Source of the DNA: Enoplolaimus lenunculus
Lineage: Eukaryota; Nematoda; Enoplea; Enoplida; Thoracostomopsidae
Reading direction: 5' to 3'
DNA length: 64,000 bases
Assembly: GCA_030248215.1 (NCBI GenBank)
Contig: JASANG010000516.1
Coordinates: 1-64,000 of the forward strand
Shown here: piece by piece, positions 1 to 11,582 of the stretch
How positions within the stretch are numbered: position 1 is the first letter of the stretch
Layout of the letters: the number at the start of each line of letters is the position of its first letter
Notes under the pieces: model-generated
Database searches by the model: none
What the model was told of the DNA's origin: nothing
The model's input: only the letters and a program-made list of their open reading frames with translations
Program-made: the position numbers and the translations under genes

Positions 1-2969
1 CAGGTGACGCAAGGCCAATTAAACAATTGCCATACAGAACAGCGGTGTCACAGCGACCCGAAATTGCGCGAAAAATAAATGAAATGCTTAAATCTGGAGT
101 AATTGAAAGATCTAATAGCGAATGGTCATCCCCAATTGTTCTTGTGCCCAAAAAAGATGGAACCTGGCGATTTTGCGTCGACTATAGAAAACTTAATGCA
201 GTAACGCGAAAAGATAACTACCCGATGAAACGAATTGACGATCTTATTGGATCACTGCATAAAGCTAAATATTTTTGCACGTTGGATTTGCAAAGTGGCT
301 ATCATCAAATTCCAATGGATCCAAACAGCAAGCATAAAACAGCATTTGTCAGTCATGAAGGTTTATACCAGTTCAATAAACTACCATTCGGATTATCAAA
401 GGCACCCGCTACTTTTCAAAGATTGATGGAAGCTGTCTTGCATGGTTTGGATTGGAAAATTTGCCTTGTGTATCTCGATGACATTTTAATAATTGGATGG
501 GATGCTGAGCAATTATTACAACGTTTGGAAAAAGTGTTCGAGCGATTACGAATTGCTGGACTGAAGTTGAAAATGAAAAAATGCCAGTTTGGGCGCAGTA
601 CCGTGCCGTTTCTTGGTCATGTTATTTCACCACAAGGATTTTATCCGCAGTGTTCGAAGGTGGAAAAAATAATCAATTGGCCTGTACCAACCACACCAAA
701 AGAAGTTCAGTCGTTCATGGGTTTGGCAAGTTACTACAGAACTTTTGTCTGGGGATTTTCGGAAATTGCAGCACCGCTTCACGCATTATATAAAAAGAAT
801 CGAAACTTCGAATGGACTACGGAATGTCAGACTGCGTTCGATAAACTGAAACATTTGCTAAGTACAGCACCTGTTTTGGCTTTTCCGGATTTCGATAAAA
901 TTTTCACGATTCAGACCGACGCTAGTGAACATTCTATTGGAGCAGTACTTAGTCAACATGGCCCTGATGGCAAGGAACACCCCGTCCATTTTGCTAGCCG
1001 AACTCTCACAAAAACGGAGCAGCGATATCCAACAGTTGAAAAAGAGACGTTGGCCGTAGTATGGGCAATTAGACAGTTTAGGCCTTACGTGTATGGAAGA
1101 AAATTTCAAGTGGTAACAGATCATCAACCACTCAAATGGTTACTGACAGTAAAGGATCCTCACGGAAGACTTTGCCGCTGGAGTTTGATGTTACAGGAAT
1201 ATGATTTTACAATCTATCATCGTTCTGGAAGGAAAAATTCAAACGCTGACGCGCTCTCGCGAAGACCAGAGTCGTTAACTGCGGATTTTGTAATAAATGA
1301 TTCAACAGAGAAGTGTGAAGCTTGTAATAAGCTACTCCAATCGATTAAAGAACACAGTGGTACATGTTTTAACGTTACATTTGAAAAATTAGAGAAGGCT
1401 TTATATGGACCCAATATTCAAGAATTGCAACAGAATGATCCGTTTGTTATTTCGGTCAAAAATCAGTTGTTAGACTCGGAAATTCAAGGCGATGACGACA
1501 TTGCAGAACACAATTTCGTCATCGAAAATAACATTTTGTTTCGTAAACCGGAATCAAAGCGGAAAAGCATGCAGTTGGTGGTACCGGAAGTTCTTAGAGA
1601 ACAGGTATTGCGAGCATGTCACGATCATGTTTTGAGTGGACACATGGGAATTCGAAGGACATTACAAAATATACAAAACAATTACTATGGGCCAACTTTA
1701 TACAACGACGTTAAACAATGGTGTGCTAGTTGCATTCCATGTACAACACGTCGAAATCCACAAGTCAAAACAATTCCAGAACTGCATTCAATACAAGCTG
1801 TGTCACCGTGGTATCAAGTTTCTTCGGATATTGTTGGCCCACTTCCACGATCTAGCCGAGGAAACAAATATGTAATCGTGTTTATGGATGCGTTCACAAA
1901 ATGGGTTGAGTGTTTCCGATGCCAGATATGAAAGCAACGCGGGTCGCACAAATCTTTGTTGAACAAATCGTTTGTCGTTTTGGCGTGCCACATGTTGTAT
2001 TAACCGATCAGGGCGCGAATTACACTTCGGAGTTATTTCGTAATGTTTGTCATTTGCTGGGTATCCAAAAACTGCAAACAACTGCATATCACCCATCTGG
2101 AAACGGTATGGTAGAAAGATTCAACCAGACCATGGAAAGTATGATTAGTAAATATGTTAACACAGCGCAAACTGATTGGGATAACTTGTTGCCATATTTA
2201 GCTTTTGCTTATCGAAACAGTGAACATGAATCCACCCGGCAAACTCCGTTTTTCCTGAATTTTGGACGTGATGCAACTTTACCATTGGATATTAATCTAG
2301 ACAACACATCTAACATAATTGAAAATGATTATGATGATTTCAGTTTCAAGATTGCTGAAAATTTGCAGGAAGCGTGGCGTATAGCCAGCAGTGAAATAAT
2401 GGCATCACAAAATAAACAGAAAAAATTTCACGATAAAAAATGTGCCAGATCGCCTACAATACTTGAAGGCGACCGCGTTTTTTTGCACACACCGTTTGTA
2501 AAACAGGGAAAAACGAGAAAATTTTCAAGACCATGGAAAGGTCCGTACCGTGTGATTCGTTTATCTCAAGACGGTACTGGAGCTTATATCATACCCCTAA
2601 ACAAAACAACTAAAACGTACGAAAAGCGAGTAAATGTTAGACGTCTCAAGAAAGTAACTAGTAAAAATAATATGCAAGCAGATAATATGCAAGCAGAACC
2701 TTCATCTTATTACTCTCCGCAGTTTTTTGAACCAGAAATTGCCGAAACGGAATACAATAATACACCTTTTGGTCAGTTTCCGGAGCCTCGCTATAATTTA
2801 CGCAGAAAACCTTAATTAATACAATTAAATACGTATATGACTACTTCTTATACATAAAATAAGTTGTACACAACTGTTGATTTACCGTAGTAATTAATAT
2901 TTAGTGGTTATTAAGCGAATATAATAGTGTTAATAACAATTAAATTTTGAAACTCATCTCAGCTATTCC

Positions 2970-4414
2970 ATGCTTTACAATACGATGAATGACGACACCA
3001 TTTCCGATTTCTTCGAAGATTGGGGGGAACCTAATATCATACTGTTGGATTCGGAATACACTCTTTATAATGATGCCCTGCTTGGTTTTGATCCGTTTGA
3101 ATTTACGAACGAGTCTGCTCCCGCTGAAAACAGTAGTGGTTGGATAGTTCTTGATGAAGTCACACCGTTAAGTACACCAGAACCCGATTATGGCGAATCT
3201 AATAGCGCGAAAAACATCATGCAGTCAAATAAAATTAACGATAGTATATTAAACGGCGTACAAATATATAATGATTCTGATTCATGTATGTCTTCTCAAC
3301 ATACAGAAGTTGGCAGCCAAACGAGTTGTACCGCACCCGTTGTTTTTTATTATATTGAACAAACATACTGCGATACTTGTGTTAACCGATCTTCAGAAAA
3401 TTTTGAAATCACTCAAACATTGTCAATTACACCGCGCGTCACAATTAGCGCAGTAATTAATGAAAAATGCGCAATATCCCGCTGTTCTGAATCTCTAGCT
3501 ACAGAATATGGCGTTCAACGAAATAATTCTTTTGAAGAACAAGTCAGCCGTTTGGTAGCAAACAAATTAGCTAAAAAGGCTATACGACTCGAAAAAATTT
3601 ATACTGCAAAATATGCTCAACGTAACGAAATCGAATCTTGCGTCACATCGAAATTAATTAATTCGTCATCATCTGCTATTGGCTGGAGCAAGGTTGCTAT
3701 AAAGCCCATATGCTACCAGAATTCTTTGCAATACGATCCAGTGACGAACTGGCGCGTACAAGATGTTCGAAATTATTTTCCGTATTGTCGATCTCCAGAT
3801 GCTTATGGCATTCGAGATATCGAAGCTGCCCGGAATAATTACATTATTAAACGCAAATTTAATAACGAATCAATGTCGAAACTAGAACTAACGAATCAAT
3901 GTCGAAACTAGAACCAAAAACAACAGCTTCATTTCAGAATATATCAGCTGCAACCAAACGTAATGCGATGTTCGAACTCGATCCGGATCCGATGAATAAA
4001 CGATCTAATTTGACATATGAAAATGCTCAAAAGTCAATAGAACAAGCTAGCAGTCATATGTGCATGATGCAACAACCCGAACAACAAAATCTGCATCATC
4101 AACAACCACAGCAACAACGACATCAGCGACAACACGAACAGCATCATTATCAACAACAATCGCAACAACAAAAACAATATCAGCAGCAACCACAAATTTT
4201 TACAATTCAGAATTTCTTAAAACCATCTACAAGTGAATCAATCGTTGATGTTAACATTACTAAAACTATTTCGAACGAATGGCATCGAAGTCCAAATAAG
4301 AAGAAAAATAAAGGAGCTGCTGCTCGACTACGGAGTTGGTGTCGTGCGCTTGATTTTTTCCGTCGGTTCAACAAAGACAATGGTGATGGTGACGGTGGTA
4401 ACTGTTTGGCGTAA
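2970..4414 (+). other. Glutamine-rich downstream reading region of the Gypsy element
   Basis: After pol the element carries a long reading region that resembles neither gag, pol nor an obvious envelope. Its first two thirds are rich in serine, asparagine and acidic residues. Around 4070-4190 it becomes a glutamine/histidine-rich tract built from CAA/CAG and CAT codons, followed by a basic stretch. I see no clear signal peptide or membrane span, so envelope is not supported. Some Gypsy lineages carry an extra accessory reading frame in this place; its role here is unknown. It is part of a broken element and is treated as a fossil. Confidence 0.5.
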
Positions 4415-4779
4415 AACCAAAACTATATGATTGTTTAAGTTATGGTGTGTGACGACACACACTTCTGAGGATGTATCAAATGTGACGATTAAATTCATAC
4501 CAAACATATTTTCTGTCAAAAATACCACAAATTATTTTAAACATAATTTATTCACATTCCATAACTATAAGCTAAATTTTGGTCTAAATTCGTGTTTCTG
4601 TTAAAGTTTATTACTACTTCAATTTGCAATGCTAATTGGCACCTGGAACATATATAAATTGTTGTAATTGTACATTTGGGGGGCTCAGTTTTCTGAATAA
4701 AGTTTCATACGGTCAGTTTATTTTTTATGCTTCACCTGCGGTAGCCGTGGGTGCATTTTTTTTGTTTAAATAAATCTTG

Positions 4780-4893
4780 GAACCGAGCGGAGCGCTTGGT
4801 TATAGGTCTTATCTGTTGCTGTTGAACCGAGTGAAGCGCTTGGTTATAGGTCTTAGCTGTTGCTGTTGAACCGAGTGAATCGCTTGGTTATTA
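4780..4893 (+). repeat. 44-bp tandem repeat in the presumed LTR
   Basis: Two full 44-bp units and a partial third lie head to tail, starting at about 4780, 4824 and 4868. Each begins GAACCGAG and contains GCGCTTGGTTATAGG or a close variant. The repeat lies between two AATAAA-type signals in the non-coding tail of the Gypsy element, as in LTR U3/R regions that hold short tandem repeats. Confidence 0.75.
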
Positions 4894-5823
4894 GAAAAGT
4901 TTAAGCTGGTTAGAATTTAGTATTCATCTACGGAGCCGTAATTTATTTGACTACCGAGGCTAGCGCTTGGCATATAGATCAAATTGCTCGAATTAATTTT
5001 ATCTTGTATTGTAGCCACCGTTGCATTGAGTTCCTGCGGAAGCCGTGGGATTTAAAACAAGTTTATCGAACTTTTTATGCGCCGTTCGCATTAATTGCTG
5101 TAGTAGTTCCGCATCCGATTTTAACTAAATTAAAACAAAATTCAAAAGAACTCGACTGTAGGCAATAAATATAAGGTTTACGTTATCGTGGTTTATTACT
5201 AGAGCAAGCGCGTCGTTACAGTATGTTTACAAATAGAGAAACAATAACTTTTGATACTGCAGAACTTTGAAGGAAAGATAAAACTGATCTATATTGCGGC
5301 AACGATTTGAACTCAAGTTATGTTTTTACAGTTAATAATACTGACCTTGGGTCCTTATTTATTATGTGAAACGAACAATCAGTCGATCTCTGCGCGTGTT
5401 TAATCATTTTACGTAATGAATTTTAAGTTATCTCGCATCGGTGACTATGTCCCATTATTTTCCGCTAGCACTATTTAGATGAATTGTATGTTGGTGAGTG
5501 TAAAGTTATTACTTGCGCTGGATCTTAAACATTCTCGCCTAAACTGAAATCTGACAGCAATCCCGCTAAGCCGTACTTGGGTAAAGGCTTTTAGGCAAAG
5601 GTTTTTAGAAGGTTGTATTAAGGCCCAAAACCTAAACCTGAACCTAAACCTAAGACAAGACCATAGCCTGTGGTAAAAGTGTGCAGGAACCCGTTAAATT
5701 CAAAAATTATCAGGTTCAAAAAGAACCTTTTCAAACCGAATTGTTTTAAAGTTTTATATTTTCAACATTTAATATTACGGCTGCATATAGGCTGGCCGAC
5801 TGTATTAAAATTACAGGTCTTAC

Positions 5824-8800
5824 CTGTCAGCCAAAGCAAGTGCCGCAGGACAAGGACCATCTCGATGCGTATCTTTTTTCTGGTATTCAGCGCGATACAT
5901 TGTACCGTCATCAAACGGTGCGTTTGATCTATACGCAGCATTTTCTGGTTTAAATGGTTTCGTTCGACCTCCTAGAAAATGTATAGCTATGAGTACTGTA
6001 TATCCGATAATGTAATCATTTACTAAACAGGGATACCTACACTGTTGAAACAACAAAAATTTCATGATCATTACAACATGCTTGCTCAGCGTTTATTAGA
6101 ATTATACAATCTCACGAACAAATACGAAACTACAGTCAAAATCGAAGGATAGAAATTAGCATTCAATTTGAAACTAATGTTTTAATACTTTGTGATTAAT
6201 TTTTGTGATTTCAATTTCCTCAGCTTGCCGTCATCATTCCATGCTCAACAGTGAAGCAGGCGTTTTCGATGTCATCAGGCAGAGCAGAAAATATATATGG
6301 ACGATGCGTTACAATGCTAAACTCACTCTCGTTCTTCCGTCTCTGTGACACGCCATAATTTACCTTCTTTTGGAATGTAGCCCATGTTGTATGTGGTGTC
6401 GCCGGCGAAATCGCCTGCAGAATTGTATTCTTGTAACGGCTTGAAATTTCGTGGCCGATCGGCTTGCTTTTCGGTGAAACTCGAATTGTAGTGTGTGTTA
6501 CCCTGAAAATTTTACACATTTGCTGAAGCTTTTTTCGATACAAGGTGTTACCCTGAAAATTTTAAACATTTGCTGAAGCTTTTTTCAACACAAGGTATAT
6601 ATAAATTTAGCTTCATCTATACCAAGTAATATTTTTGCTACAGATATGTCATCAAGCGCGTTAAGCCATACTATACAAGATGACTTAATACGGGCAAGGC
6701 ATTCATTATTATAAGCATTTCATGTAGAATTTTTGGTACCTATTTGATGTCTGTATCTGAGTATATGGTATATATTAATTACCTCAAAAGGAGCATCAGA
6801 TCTACCTTGCGCTGTCGACGGTCGTTTGCCACGTGTTCTCTGAAATGAATCGTATTTTCAAAATTACACACTTGTACCCCACAAATTTTTTCCCAAACAT
6901 TTATGGAGTAGTGCGGTATGGACACTCTTTACTTTCCAATCGCCCCACTGACCCTCCTACAATTGTAAGTGGCCCTAAGCAAAATGAGAGGCTGCCGCCC
7001 CCAAAAATATTACACTAAGCAAGCAGATCATTGTCACAACAACTGAAATCTATCAATGAAGTACGTTTGATACTGAGTTTTTCGCTGTAGTATGACAACC
7101 ACTTAGTGCGAATGGCTTGGTGGGCGGAAGCCTCCCATCCTGATTAGGTTACCATGACATTGCGGTCTCTTACGGGGGACGCAGCCCCTTAATTAGAAAG
7201 TAGATATGGCCCATATAACACTACACTATAAATGTGTGTGGAATAGTAGTGAACAAGTCCCAAAAAATATAACTAAAACAAATCGTGCAGAAGAAATATA
7301 TACATACCATAACTTATTTAGTTTCAAAAGCCGCGGCTAAGCTTCGCGACATCCCTTTTGTGACCATCGAGAGCCGCTGCGGCGCAGCCAGGATTTTCAG
7401 AATCGGGGGTATGGCGGCGACAATGTCCGATTTATAGTAATTTACGGGGGATTACGGGATGGTTATTTTGTGAAGTGAGGAGAACTTCCGGGGATCGCTA
7501 GATGTAGTGGAAGAAACCACGTTGGCGAAGCGACCGAGAAGCAAACCATATTTTTAATATTACAATATTAAAATTTGCGTTCACACGGGTTCGTTTACGG
7601 CCAAATTTATAGAACTTGGGAAAACGTCTTCGCAAGTGAAAAGAATTTCAATTATCAATCAAGTCCAACACATTTTATGTGCTTCAACACATTCGATGTT
7701 ATAGGTCGTCTGAAAGTTTTGGAATGATCAGAATCGGAGCGTGGCCCCTGACAGGGCAAGCCCCAATAGACAAGTAGTAAAGTGGTAGCTTCGGTACTGC
7801 CAGTTAGTTTAGCGCATGCTTTAACGAATACTTCTTCGTTTGTTATGATCGGAACAGGAGCCAAGTTACAAGTTTAAAAAACACAATAGAAAGTTGAAAA
7901 AATACGAAAAGTACATATCAACCAAAACCATTTATTTCAGATATTGCAATCTACCGTTTGCAGTTCTGAATAGTGGAAGCGATAAACTAACAGTTAAGTC
8001 CAAAATACGGTTCCCGACACTAACCAATGTATAGAACAAAGCCATAACAGTAAAACACATTAATAAGTCTAAGCCTAAGCCTAAGCCATGGCAAGAAATA
8101 TTCTAAAGCTTATGCATATTCTATTGCAATCCTACAGACAAACGTTTACACCTCCGATCTGTACATGGGCAAGGACATTTTAAGCTATGCAGGGCTGTGA
8201 AGCAACCAATCCAAAGAAAATACTTTGAACCATAGGTAAATTTAAGAAAACCTAGTTTGTCACAAACGTTATATTTGTTTAAGATAACTTAATTAGTGTG
8301 CGCAAATGCTAACGAATAAGTTTGCAGTTTAGGTTATTTTGATACGTTGATAAATTTCTGCGCATATATGCACACAAATTCATATCTTTTCCTTTCATGC
8401 ATAAACGTACATCAGCTCGTTTTTCGGTATAATCTCGAGTATTTGTTGTGTCTCCTTCGAACGGCGCGTTTGACCGGTAACCTTCGCTGAGCGGTTTGTA
8501 ATTTCGTGCTTTCTCTGCCTATAAAGTAGTACTTCGCTTCTTTATATCATGGTAGAAATGTGGGTTTCAATTTATTCATTTTACATTCAGACAAACGAAA
8601 TTATGAAATTTGCAGCAACAGCAGTTCATGTAAAATATTTAAGCACTAATCTTTATTTGCACACCGCAATCCACACTGCAAAAAATGGTGAGACAAATTG
8701 ACACTGTCCGGAATAGGCTTTACGGGACAGCACAAACTGAGTTAAATTCGACCATGGTAAAGTCAAACGTGCGACTTAAGTGAGCGAATTTGACTCTGGT

Positions 8801-11582
8801 TGAGTGAATTGGAATCAGTTTGTGTAGTCCCAAAAAGCCTATTTCAGAGAGAGTCAATTTGACTAATCATTTTTTGCAGTGTTCGCTCGTAGAAATTTTT
8901 CGCAATATATTGCAATGTAGTCTAATATGGAAATTTCTCGAGACACAAGTAACAGTGAGTACAACTAATCGTAAACTAAGTACGCCAAAATATTGTTTTT
9001 ATGCCTCTAAAACAAAGACTAAATTTTATATTTAACGCAAAGGACCCGTGCAAAACAACTCAAACAACTAACTTCTTTGCTATAATCGGTTCGACGAAAT
9101 GTTGCGGCCATGTATATATTGTAGAGCCTCAATGATATTTGAATTAGTGATTGGTTTCTCACATACAACAAAGTCAACGTAGAAATCCACCGATATACAC
9201 CTTTTAGATTTTTATTTCTGTTCGAATTCAAATAGCGCTTCAGACGAAATTTTTACGCGTTCAAACTGTAAACGCTATTAACAGATCTGAACAAAATTGC
9301 TAGAATGATGCCCAAAGTTAAAATTTCAACATTGACGCGGACCTGGCCATGCCCTGTTTACAATTAAAAGTCGCGAGCGAAGCTATCTAGAAGCTGGACC
9401 GCGGGATTCCCACCTGTTAGATCCGTCAGTGAGCACGGCCTAACAAACCACTAACCTCTTTGCGATAAAAATCGCGCCGGTTCGTTGTTTCATCATCAAA
9501 TGGTCCATCGGACTTCTGATACCGAGCCGACGGTTTATAGTTTCGACCGCGATCTGCCCGTTTCTCGATGAAATCAGTATTATTCGTTGTTTTATCATCA
9601 AATTTCGCACCGGAACGAAAATAGTCTGCGTCCGGCTTGAAATTACGCTGGCGTTCCGCTTGTGGTCCATAATAGTTCGCACGATTCGTGGTCTCGTCTT
9701 CGAACGGCGCATTTGATCGAACGAATTCTTCTTGAGGCCGCATTGAACGTGATTTGCCGCCTTCTTTTGGAGTGTATTCGGCTTAAAAAATTTCGTATTT
9801 TCGTATTTGCCTGGTGATGACGGTATCAGGTAGGGTCCGAGTTTGGAATGTTGTCTTTCGTAAAAAGGAGGTCGTTTAGTTGCACCAAGGTCGATGACGC
9901 AAAGTCCAAAGTTTGCAACAAACCGGATTTTGCCTGGTACAGAACGTATCAACACGTGTTGCGTTTCTGCTGTATATACCCCTCTTACTTGTGGGGGGTC
10001 GATTTCAAATGTAAACTGTAAAAAATGGTGAGTCAAATTGACTCTCTCCGAAATAGACTTTTGCGGACTACACAAACTGAGTCAAATTCGACTCCACCAG
10101 AGTGAAATTCGACTCACCTTTTCGCTCTGACGAATCAAAGCGCGGTCAAACAGGCCATAGTACTCCGCAACCGGTATCTAAACTAATCTTTTGTGTTATG
10201 ATTCAGTGCTAAAATGGCGCTTGGGTTCTTACTCATTTGACTCACTAGATTTTTTCACAGTTATAGTATTATGCGATCCCCATCAGAAATTCTGCAGCGA
10301 AATATTAAAACAATGATACGACAACAGTTTTGTACGTGCCCGCAGCCAGAGGAACTAGATGAGGTTCAGCCTTCCGTAGAAACAACCTCGCTTGATGTAA
10401 GTCATCGAAAACCCTTGAATACCCTCCTAGTAACTTTCTTAGCCCTCGGCCAAACAAAGTGAGCTGGCTACAGCTTAAACGCTAAAACACAACATCAAAT
10501 CACCTGCGTTCGATGTGAGACCGTAAAAGTCACCCTCATTTTTTAAAGTGTCCGCTTTCGGTCGAATTGGCCCTGCTCGGCTTGCTTCCTTCTTTTGATA
10601 CATATTTTTGTACTCTGTATTGTCGTCCAAAGGCCGGTGGTTTGCGTCCAGTGTTCCATACGGGTTATGCGGACACCGATGACGTCTTAAACATTGGAAA
10701 ATTTAAGGGTGACGCTATACTTGTCGGTCGGTGCGAGACGATGCCACAAGTCAATAGTTTTCGCTTATTATTGGCTTGCGGTGCTATCTGGCAATTTGGA
10801 TACGACGCCGGACTCCACCGGACAGGGGCGTAGTCAGGTTTTTATTACGGGCGGAAATAAACCTCACGTAAAACATTTTTGACCTCTAGAATTTGTAAAA
10901 CATTATTGTACCTGAACCCTGTTAAAAAACTTCGTTTCGCGTATCCAAAACTTTCACACAGGAGATAAATCACAACTATTTCTCACATACGCCCCTGGCA
11001 ACAGAGCGTACCGGAAGACGATTAAATGTAAAAAAACTATGCCAGTGCAGTCTTATATTGGCTCAACGAATAAGTAAATCCACAGCCATAGTTTAACAGT
11101 AAAAAAGTTCTACTGATGAGGTTATTAATATCGACATGAGTTCACGTAAAATGGCTTTTTTCTAGACTCCTTACTCTTCACTATGCCGTCCTCTATGATT
11201 TATTAAGTATTAGGTACATTATGGGAATATACTTGTCAGCTTTTTCTTCTTTGAATTGGGTAATACTTTAAGCGATGAAATCCTATTGTCTTATGCAGAA
11301 TTTTATTTGATCCAAGGACCGTTTGTTACTTTAGTTGCAATGGACCTTTATGGAGTCTACAAAAGATTTTTGCGCCCCCATCTATTCAATATAGACGCAT
11401 CATATCGATTCCAACTCAAAATATGTAACTCCATTGTTAACCGTTCCTCAGATTCGGGTCATAATACATATACAGTTCAAAAACGCTTCGGGTACATTGT
11501 AAACTTACCCGCATGTACAAAGACGACAAATGCAATTTCGTTGACTTGTATCAACAGACCTCGATCGTGTTTTCGCAGACAT
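5824..11582 (-). CDS. SAXO/FAM154-like stabiliser of axonemal microtubules
   Basis: Six exons in consistent phase: 11582-11509, 10685-10504, 9781-9456, 8518-8411, 6502-6364 and 5971-5824, about 325 residues. The start at 11582 opens with a cysteine-rich N-terminus, NCICRLCTCG in exon 1 running on to RHRCPHNP in exon 2, the hallmark of the SAXO/FAM154 family. About nine repeated modules follow, of the form KPxxxYxxxxxPFDDETTNRxDY (for example PFEDETTNRANYY, PFEGDTTNTRDY, GDTTYNMGY). In SAXO proteins these 'Mn' modules bind and stabilise microtubules of cilia and flagella; that role is inferred here. The last modelled exon contains a CPA motif and ends in phase 2. A possible terminal exon at 5543-5525 would add S-L-G-E-N-V and a stop, but this is tentative. 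The junction between exons 4 and 5 joins half-modules, so an exon may be missing or lost. Introns carry MITEs. Confidence 0.82.
6495..6594 (-). repeat. 50-bp tandem duplication spanning a SAXO splice acceptor
   Basis: Two 50-bp units, 6495-6544 and 6545-6594, differ at about three positions. Each contains, on the minus strand, the same polypyrimidine tract and acceptor TTTTCAG followed by GGTAACAC. The inner unit (6495-6544) supplies the acceptor that keeps the SAXO frame. The outer copy is 50 nt upstream in transcript terms and would be out of frame. Confidence 0.9.
8674..8881. mobile_element. MITE with CACTGCAAAAAATG termini, in a SAXO intergenic/intronic stretch
   Basis: The 208-bp sequence has terminal inverted repeats: CACTGCAAAAAATGGTGAGA at the left and its near complement ending TTTTTTGCAGTG at the right. 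The termini share the motif AGTCAAATTGAC. It has no coding capacity and lies in the SAXO intron between exons 3 and 4. I see no convincing target duplication. Confidence 0.7.
10014..10262. mobile_element. Second MITE of the CACTG-AAAAAATGGTGAGTC family
   Basis: The left end reads AACTGTAAAAAATGGTGAGT and the right end is its inverted, diverged match ending TTTTTTCACAGTT. The subterminal AGTCAAATTGAC and GAGTCAAATTCGACTC motifs are shared with the copy at 8674-8881. It sits in SAXO intron 2 and has no open reading frame of note. Confidence 0.65.
10823..10997. mobile_element. Short hAT-type MITE in SAXO intron 1
   Basis: The 175-bp sequence is bounded by CAGGGGCGTA and its inverse TACGCCCCTG. 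The flanking octamers CCACCGGA and GCAACAGA agree at five of eight positions, so an 8-bp target duplication is possible but eroded. There is no coding content. Confidence 0.55.

Larger units (their letters stand above)
1..5220 (+). mobile_element. Ty3/Gypsy LTR retrotransposon, 3' part, broken fossil
   Basis: The left edge of the window cuts into pol. In order I see a reverse transcriptase domain (YLDDIL box near 470-490), an RNase H region (TDAS near 910-930), the H2C2 zinc-binding start of integrase (near 1610-1740) and the integrase core with DQGANYTSELF and HPSGNGMVERFNQ (near 2000-2130). An integrase tail ends around 2815. This order (RT, RH, IN) is that of Ty3/Gypsy. A further reading region follows at about 2970-4414, then AT-rich DNA with AATAAA signals and short tandem repeats, probably the 3' LTR. 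The 5' LTR is outside the window, so the LTR boundary is not resolved; about 5220 is a guess. The copy looks broken at a few points but its protein sequence is well preserved, so it is probably fairly young. The family call is firm; the right boundary is weak. Confidence 0.85.

Noticed and set aside
9440-10075. 211-codon minus-strand frame over SAXO exon 3 and intron 2
   Set aside because: It is another frame over the SAXO exon and a MITE. The exon frame itself carries the family modules.
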